In this document: in pieces, positions 6,913 to 14,006 of the stretch
How the letters are laid out: each line of letters starts with the position of its first letter
Position numbering within the stretch: the first letter of the stretch is position 1
The notes under the pieces: generated by a model
Database searches by the model: none
What the model was told of the DNA's origin: nothing
The model's input: only the letters and a program-made list of their open reading frames with translations
Translations under genes and position numbers: made by a program
NCBI GenBank assembly: GCA_964600165.1
Contig: CAZRIP010000096.1
Span: 1 to 15,730 of the forward strand
Direction of reading: 5' to 3'
DNA length: 15,730 bases
Source: CAZRIP01 sp964600165
GTDB taxonomy: Bacteria > Elusimicrobiota > Elusimicrobia > UBA1565 > UBA9628

Positions 6913-8073
6913 ATGGCGCGAAAAAGGAACGTCTGCGTCGTGACGGGTACGCGCGCCGAATATGGCATCTTGAAACCTGTCATGAAGGCGATCCAGGCAG
7001 AGAGAGCCCTTCGGCTGCAGGTCGTCGTCACCGGCATGCACCTGGCGGCCGAGTTTGGCAGATCGGCGCGCCTTGTCGAGAGCGACGGCTTCTCGATCTC
7101 GGCGCGGGTGCCCATGCACGCCAAGGACGATTCTTCGGCCGGCATGGCGCGCGGGGTCGGCCGCGGCGTCATCGGCATGACCCGCGCCCTCACGAAACTT
7201 GCGCCCGACGTTGTCCTCGTCTTGGGTGATCGCACCGAGGCGCTCGCCACGACGATCGCCGCCGCCTATCTCAACATCCCGGTCGCGCACGTCCACGGCG
7301 GCGACAAGACGGAAGGCGGGGGCTTGGACGAGTCGGCGCGCCACGCGATCACCAAGTTCGCTCACCTTCACTTTACTGCTACGGAGCAAAGTCGCCTGCG
7401 CGTGTTGCGATTGGGCGAGGACCCGAGACGCGTCTATCTTTCCGGTTCGCCGAGCTTGGACGCGATCCTGAGCGAGCGCTTGATGAGCCGCTCGGAGCTC
7501 GAACGCGCGCTCGGCTTCGCGCTCTCGCCGCGCTATCTCGTGCTCGTGCAGCATCCGGTCTCGACCGATCCCGATTCAGCGGGCCCTCACATGCGAGAGA
7601 CCATGGACGCCGTCGAGGCGCTCGGACTCCAGACGATCGCGATCTATCCCAACAGCGACGCAGGCGGGCGCGCGATCGCGCGTGAACTCGAGAAGCGCCG
7701 GGGCGTGCCGGGCTTTCATCTTTTCAAGAACCTGCCGCGCGAACGCTATCTGGCGCTGCTCTCCGGCGCTGCAGCGCTCGTCGGCAACTCGAGCAGCGGC
7801 ATGATCGACGCCGCGAGCTTCAAGGTGCCGGTCGTCAACGTCGGCGACCGCCAACGTGGACGAGAGCGCGGGAGGAATGTGCTCGACTGCGCGCCGAGAA
7901 AGGCGGCGATCTCCTCCGCGTTGCGTCGCGCGCTTTTCGACCGGGGATTCCGGAGAACGCTCGCCGGCTCCCGCAGCCCCTACGGCCGCGGCCGCGCCGG
8001 CGTTTTTATCGCGCGGACGCTCTCACGCGTGAGCTTGAACGGCGGACTCCTGCAAAAGAGGCTCGACTACTGA
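6913..8073 (+). CDS. neuC: Hydrolysing UDP-N-acetylhexosamine 2-epimerase (NeuC/LegG-like)
   Basis: A 386-residue enzyme expected to epimerise C2 and hydrolyse a UDP-GlcNAc-type sugar to a free ManNAc-type sugar, the precursor for a nonulosonate synthase. TGTRAEYGIL at 11-20 is the hydrolysing-type N-terminal motif (non-hydrolysing WecB enzymes have GTRPE). LGDRTEA at 104-110, AHVHGGDKTEGG at 125-136, RHAITKFAHLHF at 143-154 and GNSSSG at 291-296 are family landmarks, and NVGDRQRGRERGRNV at 309-323 matches the NIGxRQxGR UDP-binding signature. HGGD replaces the HGGE common in bacterial NeuC and there is one extra Gly before LDE, so it belongs to a divergent subgroup. First gene of the plus-strand operon; its TGA overlaps the next ATG by 1 nt. 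Whether it acts on UDP-GlcNAc or a 2,4-diacetamido-trideoxy sugar (LegG) cannot be decided here. Confidence 0.9.
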   Translation: MARKRNVCVVTGTRAEYGILKPVMKAIQAERALRLQVVVTGMHLAAEFGRSARLVESDGFSISARVPMHAKDDSSAGMARGVGRGVIGMTRALTKLAPDVVLVLGDRTEALATTIAAAYLNIPVAHVHGGDKTEGGGLDESARHAITKFAHLHFTATEQSRLRVLRLGEDPRRVYLSGSPSLDAILSERLMSRSELERALGFALSPRYLVLVQHPVSTDPDSAGPHMRETMDAVEALGLQTIAIYPNSDAGGRAIARELEKRRGVPGFHLFKNLPRERYLALLSGAAALVGNSSSGMIDAASFKVPVVNVGDRQRGRERGRNVLDCAPRKAAISSALRRALFDRGFRRTLAGSRSPYGRGRAGVFIARTLSRVSLNGGLLQKRLDY

Positions 8074-8708
8074 TGGCGAAAGCGAAATTGAAAACGCGCG
8101 TTGCGATCTTTGGGGCGGGCGGGCACGGCAAGGTCGTGCTCGACATACTGCTCGAGAGCGGTGTCGAGGTGGCGGGCTTTCTCGATGACGATCCTAAGAA
8201 GAAGGGCGCGCGCGTCCTCGGCTTCCCGGTGCTGGGTGGTTTGGACGCGCTCAAAGGCGAGAAAGGCGTCGCTGTCGCGCTTGGCGTGGGCTCGAACGCG
8301 GCGCGCGAGGAGATCTACGGGAAGGCCAAGAGGCTAGGCGTCGAGGTCGTAGGCGCCGTCCACCCGAAGGCGGCCGTCTCGCGTTTCACTAAACTCGGCA
8401 AGGGCGCCGTGATCATGGCCGGGGCCGCAGTCAACCCGGGCTGCGAGCTGGGGGACGGCGTCGTCGTAAACACCGGCGCGACGGTCGACCACGACTGCCG
8501 GCTCGGGCGCTTCTGCCAAATATGGCCGGGCGCGCACCTCGCGGGCTCGGTGAGCGTCGGCGAGCTCGCTTACGTCGGGACCGGAGCCGCCGTCGTCCCC
8601 GGGATCGCCATCGGCGCGAGCGCGATCATCGGCGCAGGCGCGGCCGTCGTCTCGGACATCCCCGCGGGCGTGACGGCGGTGGGCGTCCCCGCGAGACCGC
8701 GCCCATGA
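8073..8708 (+). CDS. neuD: NeuD/PglD-family sugar O/N-acyltransferase
   Basis: A 211-residue left-handed beta-helix acyltransferase. Residues 8-95 form the PglD-type N-terminal nucleotide-sugar-binding domain with FGAGGHGKVV (13-22) and FLDDDP (36-41). From about 106 on, hexapeptide repeats run to the end, with NTGATVDHDC at 133-142 giving the catalytic-base histidine H140, as in PglD and NeuD. It likely transfers an acetyl group from acetyl-CoA to an amino or hydroxyl group of a nucleotide-sugar or nonulosonate. Length is normal. The ATG at 8073 shares a base with the epimerase stop (TGATG) and its own TGA overlaps the next gene (ATGA), so it is translationally coupled on both sides. In a legionaminic-type pathway it would fill the LegH step; O-acetylation of a finished sialic acid is the alternative. 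The symbol is a family name only. Confidence 0.88.
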   Translation: MAKAKLKTRVAIFGAGGHGKVVLDILLESGVEVAGFLDDDPKKKGARVLGFPVLGGLDALKGEKGVAVALGVGSNAAREEIYGKAKRLGVEVVGAVHPKAAVSRFTKLGKGAVIMAGAAVNPGCELGDGVVVNTGATVDHDCRLGRFCQIWPGAHLAGSVSVGELAYVGTGAAVVPGIAIGASAIIGAGAAVVSDIPAGVTAVGVPARPRP

Positions 8709-10081
8709 GCGAGCCTCGCCTCAGGGACCTGCTCTTGTCCGAGACCGCTTCGATCAAGGAGGCCATGCGCGCGATCGACCGGACGGGCCAGCGCGTGATC
8801 TACGCTGTGGACTCCCAAAAACGGCTGGCTGGAGTGGCTAGCGACGGCGAGATCCGGCGCGCGATCTTGCGCGGCGTCGACGTCCGAGCGCCCCTCTCCG
8901 AGATATTGAACCGCGAGCCCGTCGTCTTGGCCGCGGCCGACCTCAAGAACCCGTTCGCGGCTCGCGCTAAGGCGCGGGAGCTCCTCGCCCGCATGCCGGA
9001 CAGTCGCTATGCGCTGGTCGTCGACGCCCTGCGCCGTCCGGCCCAGCTCATTGCGCTGAAGGATTTCGCGCGCGTCCGGGCCTCGAAAAAGGCGGCGTCC
9101 GAGCGCGGCCGGCGCGTGCTCGTCGTCGGTGGCGCCGGCTACCTCGGCTCGATCCTGTCGCGTAAACTCCTCAGCCGCGGCTACCGCGTCCGCGCCTTGG
9201 ATGCGCTGCTATTCGGGGGCGCGCCGGTCGAAGATCTAGCCAAGCACCCGCGCTTCGAGCTCGATCAAGGCGACATCCGTGATATCTCGAAGATCACGCG
9301 CGCGCTGGAAGGCATCGACGCCGTCGTCAATCTCGGCGCGATCGTCGGCGACCCAGCCTGCAAAGGCAAGCCCGAGATGGCGATCGAGACGAATTATCTC
9401 GCCAACAAGACTTTGGCTGACGCCTGCCGTTACCACCAGATCAACCGCTTCATCTTCGCTTCGACGTGCAGCGTCTACGGCCGCAGCGACGACGGCGTCC
9501 TAGACGAGAAGGCGCCGCTCAACCCGCTCTCGCTTTACGCGCGCTCCAAGACGCAGTCCGAGGAAGGGATCTTCGCGCTCGCCGACGAGAACTTCTCTCC
9601 TACGATCATGCGCATGGCGACGCTCTACGGCTGGTCGCCGCGCATGCGCTTTGATCTCGTCGTCAACACGATGACGATGATGGCGGTCGCCCAGGGCCGG
9701 GTCGTCGTCCATGGAGGCGGCAAGCAGTGGAGGCCGCTGCTGCACGTGGAAGACGCCGCGGAAGCGTTTGCGCGCTGCCTGGAAGCTCCGATTGAAAAAG
9801 TCGGCACTCAAATATTCAACGTGGGCTCGACTGCGCAGAATGTGCAGATCATCGACATTGCGCGGCGCGTCCACAAGATCGTTCCGAAGGCCAAACTCAT
9901 CGTTCAAGACGGAGCCGTCGACCTGCGCGATTATAACGTCTCGTTCAAGAAGATCGAGACGACGCTCGACTTCCGAGCCGAACACGGTATCGAAGACGCG
10001 GTCAAGCGCATCAAGCGGGCGATCGAGTCGGGTGAGCTCGAGGACGTCCGGCTTTCGAAATATTATAATCAGGAGCCATGA
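8705..10081 (+). CDS. CBS-domain pair fused to an NAD-dependent nucleotide-sugar epimerase/dehydratase (extended SDR)
   Basis: A 458-residue two-domain protein. Residues about 5-125 look like the CBS pair usually joined to sugar nucleotidyltransferases (PtmE type): IKEAMRAID, YAVDSQKRLAGVASDGEIRRAIL and LSEILNREPVVL. Residues about 136-458 are an extended SDR with GGAGYLG at 142-148 (NAD binding), STCSVYG at 253-259 and Y278-x3-K282. The RmlB-type 4,6-dehydratase Asp-Glu pair is replaced by C255-S256, which argues for an epimerase or reductase rather than a 4,6-dehydratase. DYNVSFKKIETTLDF near the C-terminus is common in exopolysaccharide SDRs. The frame is open to 8522, but that part is Arg-rich shadow sequence; ATG at 8705 forms an ATGA overlap with the acyltransferase stop. 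The CBS part suggests control by an adenine nucleotide or other ligand. Domain calls are firm; substrate and regulation are inference. Confidence 0.88.
   Translation: MSEPRLRDLLLSETASIKEAMRAIDRTGQRVIYAVDSQKRLAGVASDGEIRRAILRGVDVRAPLSEILNREPVVLAAADLKNPFAARAKARELLARMPDSRYALVVDALRRPAQLIALKDFARVRASKKAASERGRRVLVVGGAGYLGSILSRKLLSRGYRVRALDALLFGGAPVEDLAKHPRFELDQGDIRDISKITRALEGIDAVVNLGAIVGDPACKGKPEMAIETNYLANKTLADACRYHQINRFIFASTCSVYGRSDDGVLDEKAPLNPLSLYARSKTQSEEGIFALADENFSPTIMRMATLYGWSPRMRFDLVVNTMTMMAVAQGRVVVHGGGKQWRPLLHVEDAAEAFARCLEAPIEKVGTQIFNVGSTAQNVQIIDIARRVHKIVPKAKLIVQDGAVDLRDYNVSFKKIETTLDFRAEHGIEDAVKRIKRAIESGELEDVRLSKYYNQEP
10064..10075 (+). promoter_or_regulatory. TATAAT hexamer and AGGAG Shine-Dalgarno before AT3
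   Basis: TATAAT at 10064-10069 is followed by AGGAG at 10071-10075 and ATG at 10078, all within the end of the CBS-SDR gene. A weak AGGACG at 10041-10046 is 17 nt upstream as a possible -35 (3 of 6 matches). The Shine-Dalgarno is very close to the ATG (2 nt), but supports this start; the hexamer may be an internal promoter. Confidence 0.4.
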
Positions 10082-11262
10082 CGAAAACGACGCAGCGCGC
10101 GCCCGCTTTCCGCGGCGGTAAGCCGCTTTTTCAGAAAGTCATCCCGATCACTCAGCCGACAGTCCCGTCCGAGGCCGCGTTGCTGTCGCGCTTTAAGACC
10201 ATCCTTAAGAGCCGGCAGCTCACCAACAGCGGCGTCGTCAAGGACTTCGAGGCCGCCGCGGCGCGCTATCTCGGCGTCAAGCACGTCGTCGCGGTGAGCA
10301 GTTGCACGAGCGGATTGATCCTCACGATGAAATCGCTGGGACTCAAGGGCGAGGTCATCATGCCGAGCTTCACGTTCCACGCCACCGCGCACGCGGCGAG
10401 CTGGAACGGTCTCACGCCGGTGTTCGTCGATTGCGACCCTCTGACCTACGCCATCGACCCGGCGCACGTCGAGCGTGCGATCACCGGCAAGACCTGCGCG
10501 ATCATCGGCGTCCACATCTTCGGCTGTCCCGCGCCCGTAGAGGAGCTGGCCGAGCTGGCGCGCAAGCGCGATCTAAAACTGATCTACGACGCGGCCCATG
10601 CGCTCGGCTCGATCTATAAAGGCCGCAAGTGTGGCAACTTCGGCGACGCCGAGATATTCTCTCTTTCCCCGACGAAGCTCGTGACCTCCGCTGAAGGGGG
10701 CCTCGTCGCGACCAACGACTCCGAGCTCGCGCGCAAGCTGCGCGTCGGCCGCAACTACGGAGATCCGGGCAGCTATGACTGCGAGTATTCCGGCCTCAAC
10801 GCCCGGATGAGCGAGTTCCACGCCGCCGTCGGCATCGAGAGCTTGAAGCTTGTAGAGAAGAACATCCGTCAGCGACTCCAAATCTCGCGTGTATACGCGA
10901 AGCGTCTCTTGAAGCTCCCCGGCTTCTCGCTGCAGCGCATCCCTGAGGGTTGCCGCACAACTTATAAGGACTTTTCGATCCTCATCGACGCTGGAAAGTT
11001 CGGCATGACGCGCGACGAGCTCTACCAAGCCCTGCTCGCCGAGAACGTGATGGTCAAGAAGTACTTCTTTCCGCCGGCGCATGAGCAGAGCCTGTTCCGG
11101 TCGATTCGGCGGGTGCCGGACGTCCTCTTGGAGACCGAGCGCGTCTCGTCGTCGGCGCTTTCATTGCCGCTGTTTTCACATATGACGATCAAGGAAGCCG
11201 AGCTCGTTTGCCGCGCGGTGGAAGACATCCGGCGCGCGCTAGCGCTTCCGGCGCTCGTCTAA
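10078..11262 (+). CDS. DegT/DnrJ/EryC1/StrS-family PLP sugar aminotransferase (AT3)
   Basis: A 394-residue PLP-dependent aminotransferase. K200 in SLSPTKLVTSAEGG is the PLP lysine, and D171 and H174 in IYDAAHALGS are cofactor contacts. FRGGKPLF at the N-terminus, LTNSGVVKDFE, PSFTFHATAH and the YFFPPAH segment follow the same order as in AT1, so it is probably a paralogue of AT1 rather than of the long AT2. The ATG overlaps the CBS-SDR stop (ATGA) and it ends the plus-strand operon. Its last 24 bases overlap the 3' end of the convergent GT-C gene at 11239. Its direct position after the SDR suggests that it aminates the SDR's keto product, but this is inferred from order only. Confidence 0.93.
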   Translation: MTKTTQRAPAFRGGKPLFQKVIPITQPTVPSEAALLSRFKTILKSRQLTNSGVVKDFEAAAARYLGVKHVVAVSSCTSGLILTMKSLGLKGEVIMPSFTFHATAHAASWNGLTPVFVDCDPLTYAIDPAHVERAITGKTCAIIGVHIFGCPAPVEELAELARKRDLKLIYDAAHALGSIYKGRKCGNFGDAEIFSLSPTKLVTSAEGGLVATNDSELARKLRVGRNYGDPGSYDCEYSGLNARMSEFHAAVGIESLKLVEKNIRQRLQISRVYAKRLLKLPGFSLQRIPEGCRTTYKDFSILIDAGKFGMTRDELYQALLAENVMVKKYFFPPAHEQSLFRSIRRVPDVLLETERVSSSALSLPLFSHMTIKEAELVCRAVEDIRRALALPALV

Positions 11263-12525
11263 GAACCAAGCCAGCCCGAACGGGAAGAGCGCCGGCAAAT
11301 AGGCGATCTTGTGGCGCGTCGCGCTGCCCAGGTCGAACTCCAGAAGGGCCGAGCCTGCCATCATCGCCAGGAAAAACAACAGCAGCGCCGTCTGGCCGGC
11401 ATTCGGCCTGCGGCGCGAGAGCGCCCAGAAGGAGAGCAGGCCCAGTACGAGGATGGGGACGTTCTCGATCGATGCGAGCAGTCGCCCGAGCCGTCCGTCG
11501 CCCGGATAAAGACCGGGCAACGGCATGAAGAGCACGTAAAATGCGCCCTTTGGAAGGAATACGGCGACGTCCCACCAAGTCTTCAACTCGAGGCCCTCGA
11601 AAAGCATCGTTCCGATCGCGCCATGGCCGTGCAGCCGGGCCCAGTCGCTTTCGGACTTCTGACGCAAGGCGCGCGTCCGAGTAATCCCGTAAGGGGAGAA
11701 GGGCCGGACGTATCTCTTTGAACCGGCGAGTTGTGACTCCAGCGTCGCGGGCGTTCCTTGCGCTGGGTCATAAGTCTCGACGACAAGACTTTCGTGAGAG
11801 GTCGGATCGTAGTCCCAGCGCGTCGGCGTCCTGAGCGGCCCGGTGAAGAGAATGTGGCTTAACAGCAGATACGAAGGCACGGCGGCCAGCGCGGCCAACG
11901 CCGCCCGGCGGCGACGCGCCAGCAGCGCGGCCAGCGCCACCGCGCAGGTGACGATCATAAGCAGGTAGGTCCGGAAAAAACCAAGCAGGACAAGGGCGGA
12001 GAACAGGCCCGTCATGCCGAGCATCGACGCGTCCGTGCCGGCAAGGGCGGGTGCGGCGCAGGCGAATGCTCCCCAGGCGAGCGCGAACGTGACGGCGTCC
12101 TTGGTGTTTTGCGAAGTGAAGAAGACGTGCGACGGCCAGCACGCGGCAAGCCAGGCCATCGTGAGGCCTATCGCCTCCCCGAAGCCCGGAGCGACCGCCA
12201 ATCCGAGGAAAGCGCAGGCCAGCGCCCCCAGGACTGCATTGACGAGCTTGACCGCGATCGGATGATGCCCGACGGAGAGATAGACGAACGCCGCATAGGC
12301 GCCGTAGGCGCGGTTCGATGGAGACAGAGACGTGGAATATTCCCTGTGATTCCGCCAAGCCCCCAGCATGTCGATGGCCGTATCGTCCATCAATTGCGCG
12401 TCCATATAATAGTAAGGAGGGAAGATCGGCTTGCGCTCGGTCAGCGCGGCCATGCCGGCGCGCAGTGCAAGCGCAGTCAGAAAGGTGAGGCCCAAACGCT
12501 TCGTGCTGGAACCGTATCCAATCAT
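11239..12525 (-). CDS. Multi-pass membrane protein, probable GT-C-fold glycosyltransferase (GT-C1)
   Basis: A 428-residue protein with many hydrophobic segments (for example about 12-28, 76-112, 117-135 and 170-205, then several between about 325 and 424), so it is an integral inner-membrane protein. After the first helix, YYYMDAQLMDDTAIDM at 38-53 supplies the acidic residues expected in the first periplasmic loop of GT-C enzymes, and near the C-terminus RHKIAYLPALFPFGLAW resembles the RYxxPxxP segment of PMT/ArnT-like proteins. GT-C enzymes transfer sugars from polyprenyl-phosphate donors on the outer face. The ATG at 12525 overlaps the upstream stop (ATGA). It is the last gene of the right-hand minus-strand operon and its 3' end overlaps AT3 tail to tail. 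Donor and acceptor are unknown; an O-antigen polymerase-like protein is a less likely alternative. Confidence 0.7.
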   Translation of the reverse strand: MIGYGSSTKRLGLTFLTALALRAGMAALTERKPIFPPYYYMDAQLMDDTAIDMLGAWRNHREYSTSLSPSNRAYGAYAAFVYLSVGHHPIAVKLVNAVLGALACAFLGLAVAPGFGEAIGLTMAWLAACWPSHVFFTSQNTKDAVTFALAWGAFACAAPALAGTDASMLGMTGLFSALVLLGFFRTYLLMIVTCAVALAALLARRRRAALAALAAVPSYLLLSHILFTGPLRTPTRWDYDPTSHESLVVETYDPAQGTPATLESQLAGSKRYVRPFSPYGITRTRALRQKSESDWARLHGHGAIGTMLFEGLELKTWWDVAVFLPKGAFYVLFMPLPGLYPGDGRLGRLLASIENVPILVLGLLSFWALSRRRPNAGQTALLLFFLAMMAGSALLEFDLGSATRHKIAYLPALFPFGLAWFLDERRKR

Positions 12526-14006
12526 GGCTTGATCGCGTAGAGGCGGAACGAAACGCCCTGGGCGACCGGTCCGCTCTCGAGCAGTGCCGCGCGAAGCTTG
12601 CCTGCCTCGACCATCCAGCGGAGGCCGTCGTCGGCGCGGTTGAGGAACGCAGGCGGCTCTCCGTCCGGGTCGCCATCGACCAAGACGAGCATGTCCGCGC
12701 CCTTGTCCTTGAGCCTGATCAATGCGCCGTCGGCCGACGGCTGAGCGTAGCCTAGATTGATGAAGGAAGCCGGACGGCCTTCGGCCGCCGAAAGGCTCGC
12801 TAGGTTGTTGGCGTTGAGGAGCCGGTCCTCGAGCGCGACGGCGACGACGGAGCGCGGGCCGGCGTGTCGGGAGACGGCGTCGACGAGCGCGGCGCGGTCC
12901 CAGCCGCTCTCCCGGCTCGGGCCGTTATAAAGGAGAGGTTGCGCGAGACCCGCCGTCTGCAGGGCGAGCATGCCCAGGGGCGCCAGCAACAGCGCGGCCA
13001 AGGCCGGCCCGGCTCTGCGTGGGAGCGCGGCCGCCGCGGCCCCGGCGGCCACCGCTAGAGCAGGCAGCGCGGGAGCGACGTAACGAACGTCCTTGTTGAC
13101 GCCAAACGCGACGGCGAAAAGCGGCAGGGCGAGCCAGGAGGCGATAAGTCGATCGGCCGGGGCCGTCGGCGCTTTTTTGCGCGAAAGCGCCGACGCGGCG
13201 AAAAGGACGAGAAGTGCCGCCGCGCCGGGCCATGACAGCCCGTCGCGCAGGATCGTCGCGCCGAAGTGAGCGACGGCGACCGCGGAGTACGAGCCGTAAT
13301 CGCGCCCGATAGAGCCGAATCCGGCGCTGAGAGCGAAGCCGACCACGTAGACGAGGTTGAACGCGTACCAGGTCGCGGCCACCGCCAGGGCGACGGCGAG
13401 CGAGCGCTTCCACCCCGGAACTAGCGCGCGGCGGCTCATCCAGACGGGCCCTAAGATATACAGCGGAAAGATCGATTTGGCGAGCAAGCCGAGCCCGAGC
13501 AGCGCGCCGCGAAGTTCGTCTCGTCCATCGCGCGGGCGCGCCTCGACGGCGGCCCAGACCAAGCAAGCGGTCAACGCCGTCAGCAGCGTCTCCACCATAA
13601 AATAACGCGACAAGCCGTAGAGAATCGGCGTCAACGCGCAGACGGCCGCGGCGGCCCAGCCCGCGTTCTCGGAGTAGAGTGCGCGGCCGATGCGATAGAC
13701 CGCGTACCAGGTCAACACGAGTAGCGGCTGATTGGCCCACGGCGCGATGCCTTCGCTTGGCCCCAAAACGACGTAAAGCGGCAGCGGCAAGACGATGATC
13801 AGTGGAGCTTTGATGCGAAAGGCGGAGGCGAAGATCGCGGCTGCGGACGCGAGCTTAAAGCTCTTGAGGGCGTAGAACAGACGGAAGCTGAGCTCGAGAT
13901 ACCATGCGTCGTCCCAGGCGGGCGTTCGTGGGACGCGCAGAAGCGCGACGTTGGCGGCGAGTACTGCGGCGCAACTCGCCGCGCAGGCGGCGCGCCAGGT
14001 TCTCAA
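12522..14006 (-). CDS. GT39/PMT_2-like membrane glycosyltransferase (GT-C2)
   Basis: A 494-residue multi-pass membrane protein. WDDAWYLEL at 31-39 right after the first helix is the acidic motif of GT-C/PMT_2 proteins, FRIKAPLI at 63-70 resembles the conserved KPPL segment, and SRYFMVETLLTALTA fits the R-x-x-x-x-E helix. VNKDVRYVAPALPALAVA near 304-321 is the usual RYxxPxxP segment. After about 370 there is a largely soluble C-terminal domain, probably periplasmic. The start appears to be a TTG at 14006 overlapping the KdsD stop as TTGA; no in-frame ATG occurs before the conserved motifs. Likely function is transfer of a sugar from a polyprenyl-phosphate donor to a lipid or glycan acceptor. 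It is coupled to GT-C1, perhaps as two successive transferases. Confidence 0.8.
   Translation of the reverse strand: MRTWRAACAASCAAVLAANVALLRVPRTPAWDDAWYLELSFRLFYALKSFKLASAAAIFASAFRIKAPLIIVLPLPLYVVLGPSEGIAPWANQPLLVLTWYAVYRIGRALYSENAGWAAAAVCALTPILYGLSRYFMVETLLTALTACLVWAAVEARPRDGRDELRGALLGLGLLAKSIFPLYILGPVWMSRRALVPGWKRSLAVALAVAATWYAFNLVYVVGFALSAGFGSIGRDYGSYSAVAVAHFGATILRDGLSWPGAAALLVLFAASALSRKKAPTAPADRLIASWLALPLFAVAFGVNKDVRYVAPALPALAVAAGAAAAALPRRAGPALAALLLAPLGMLALQTAGLAQPLLYNGPSRESGWDRAALVDAVSRHAGPRSVVAVALEDRLLNANNLASLSAAEGRPASFINLGYAQPSADGALIRLKDKGADMLVLVDGDPDGEPPAFLNRADDGLRWMVEAGKLRAALLESGPVAQGVSFRLYAIKP

Noticed and set aside
8522..8704. N-terminal extension of the CBS-SDR protein up to 8522
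   Set aside because: The extra 61 residues are mostly Arg, Gly and Asp, a shadow of the hexapeptide-repeat gene; the ATGA overlap at 8705 is the natural start.
6913..8708. WbpI/WbpD-type ManNAc3NAcA pathway as an alternative reading of the epimerase and acyltransferase
   Set aside because: The epimerase has the hydrolysing GTRAEYGIL and NVGxRQxGR motifs rather than the WecB/WbpI GTRPE type, the acyltransferase has a PglD-like N-terminal domain, and a CMP-sugar synthetase is nearby; all favour a nonulosonate route.
12405..12420. TATAAT followed by AGGAGG on the plus strand
   Set aside because: It lies inside the GT-C1 gene where three Tyr codons on the other strand create it, and no start codon with a coding frame follows.
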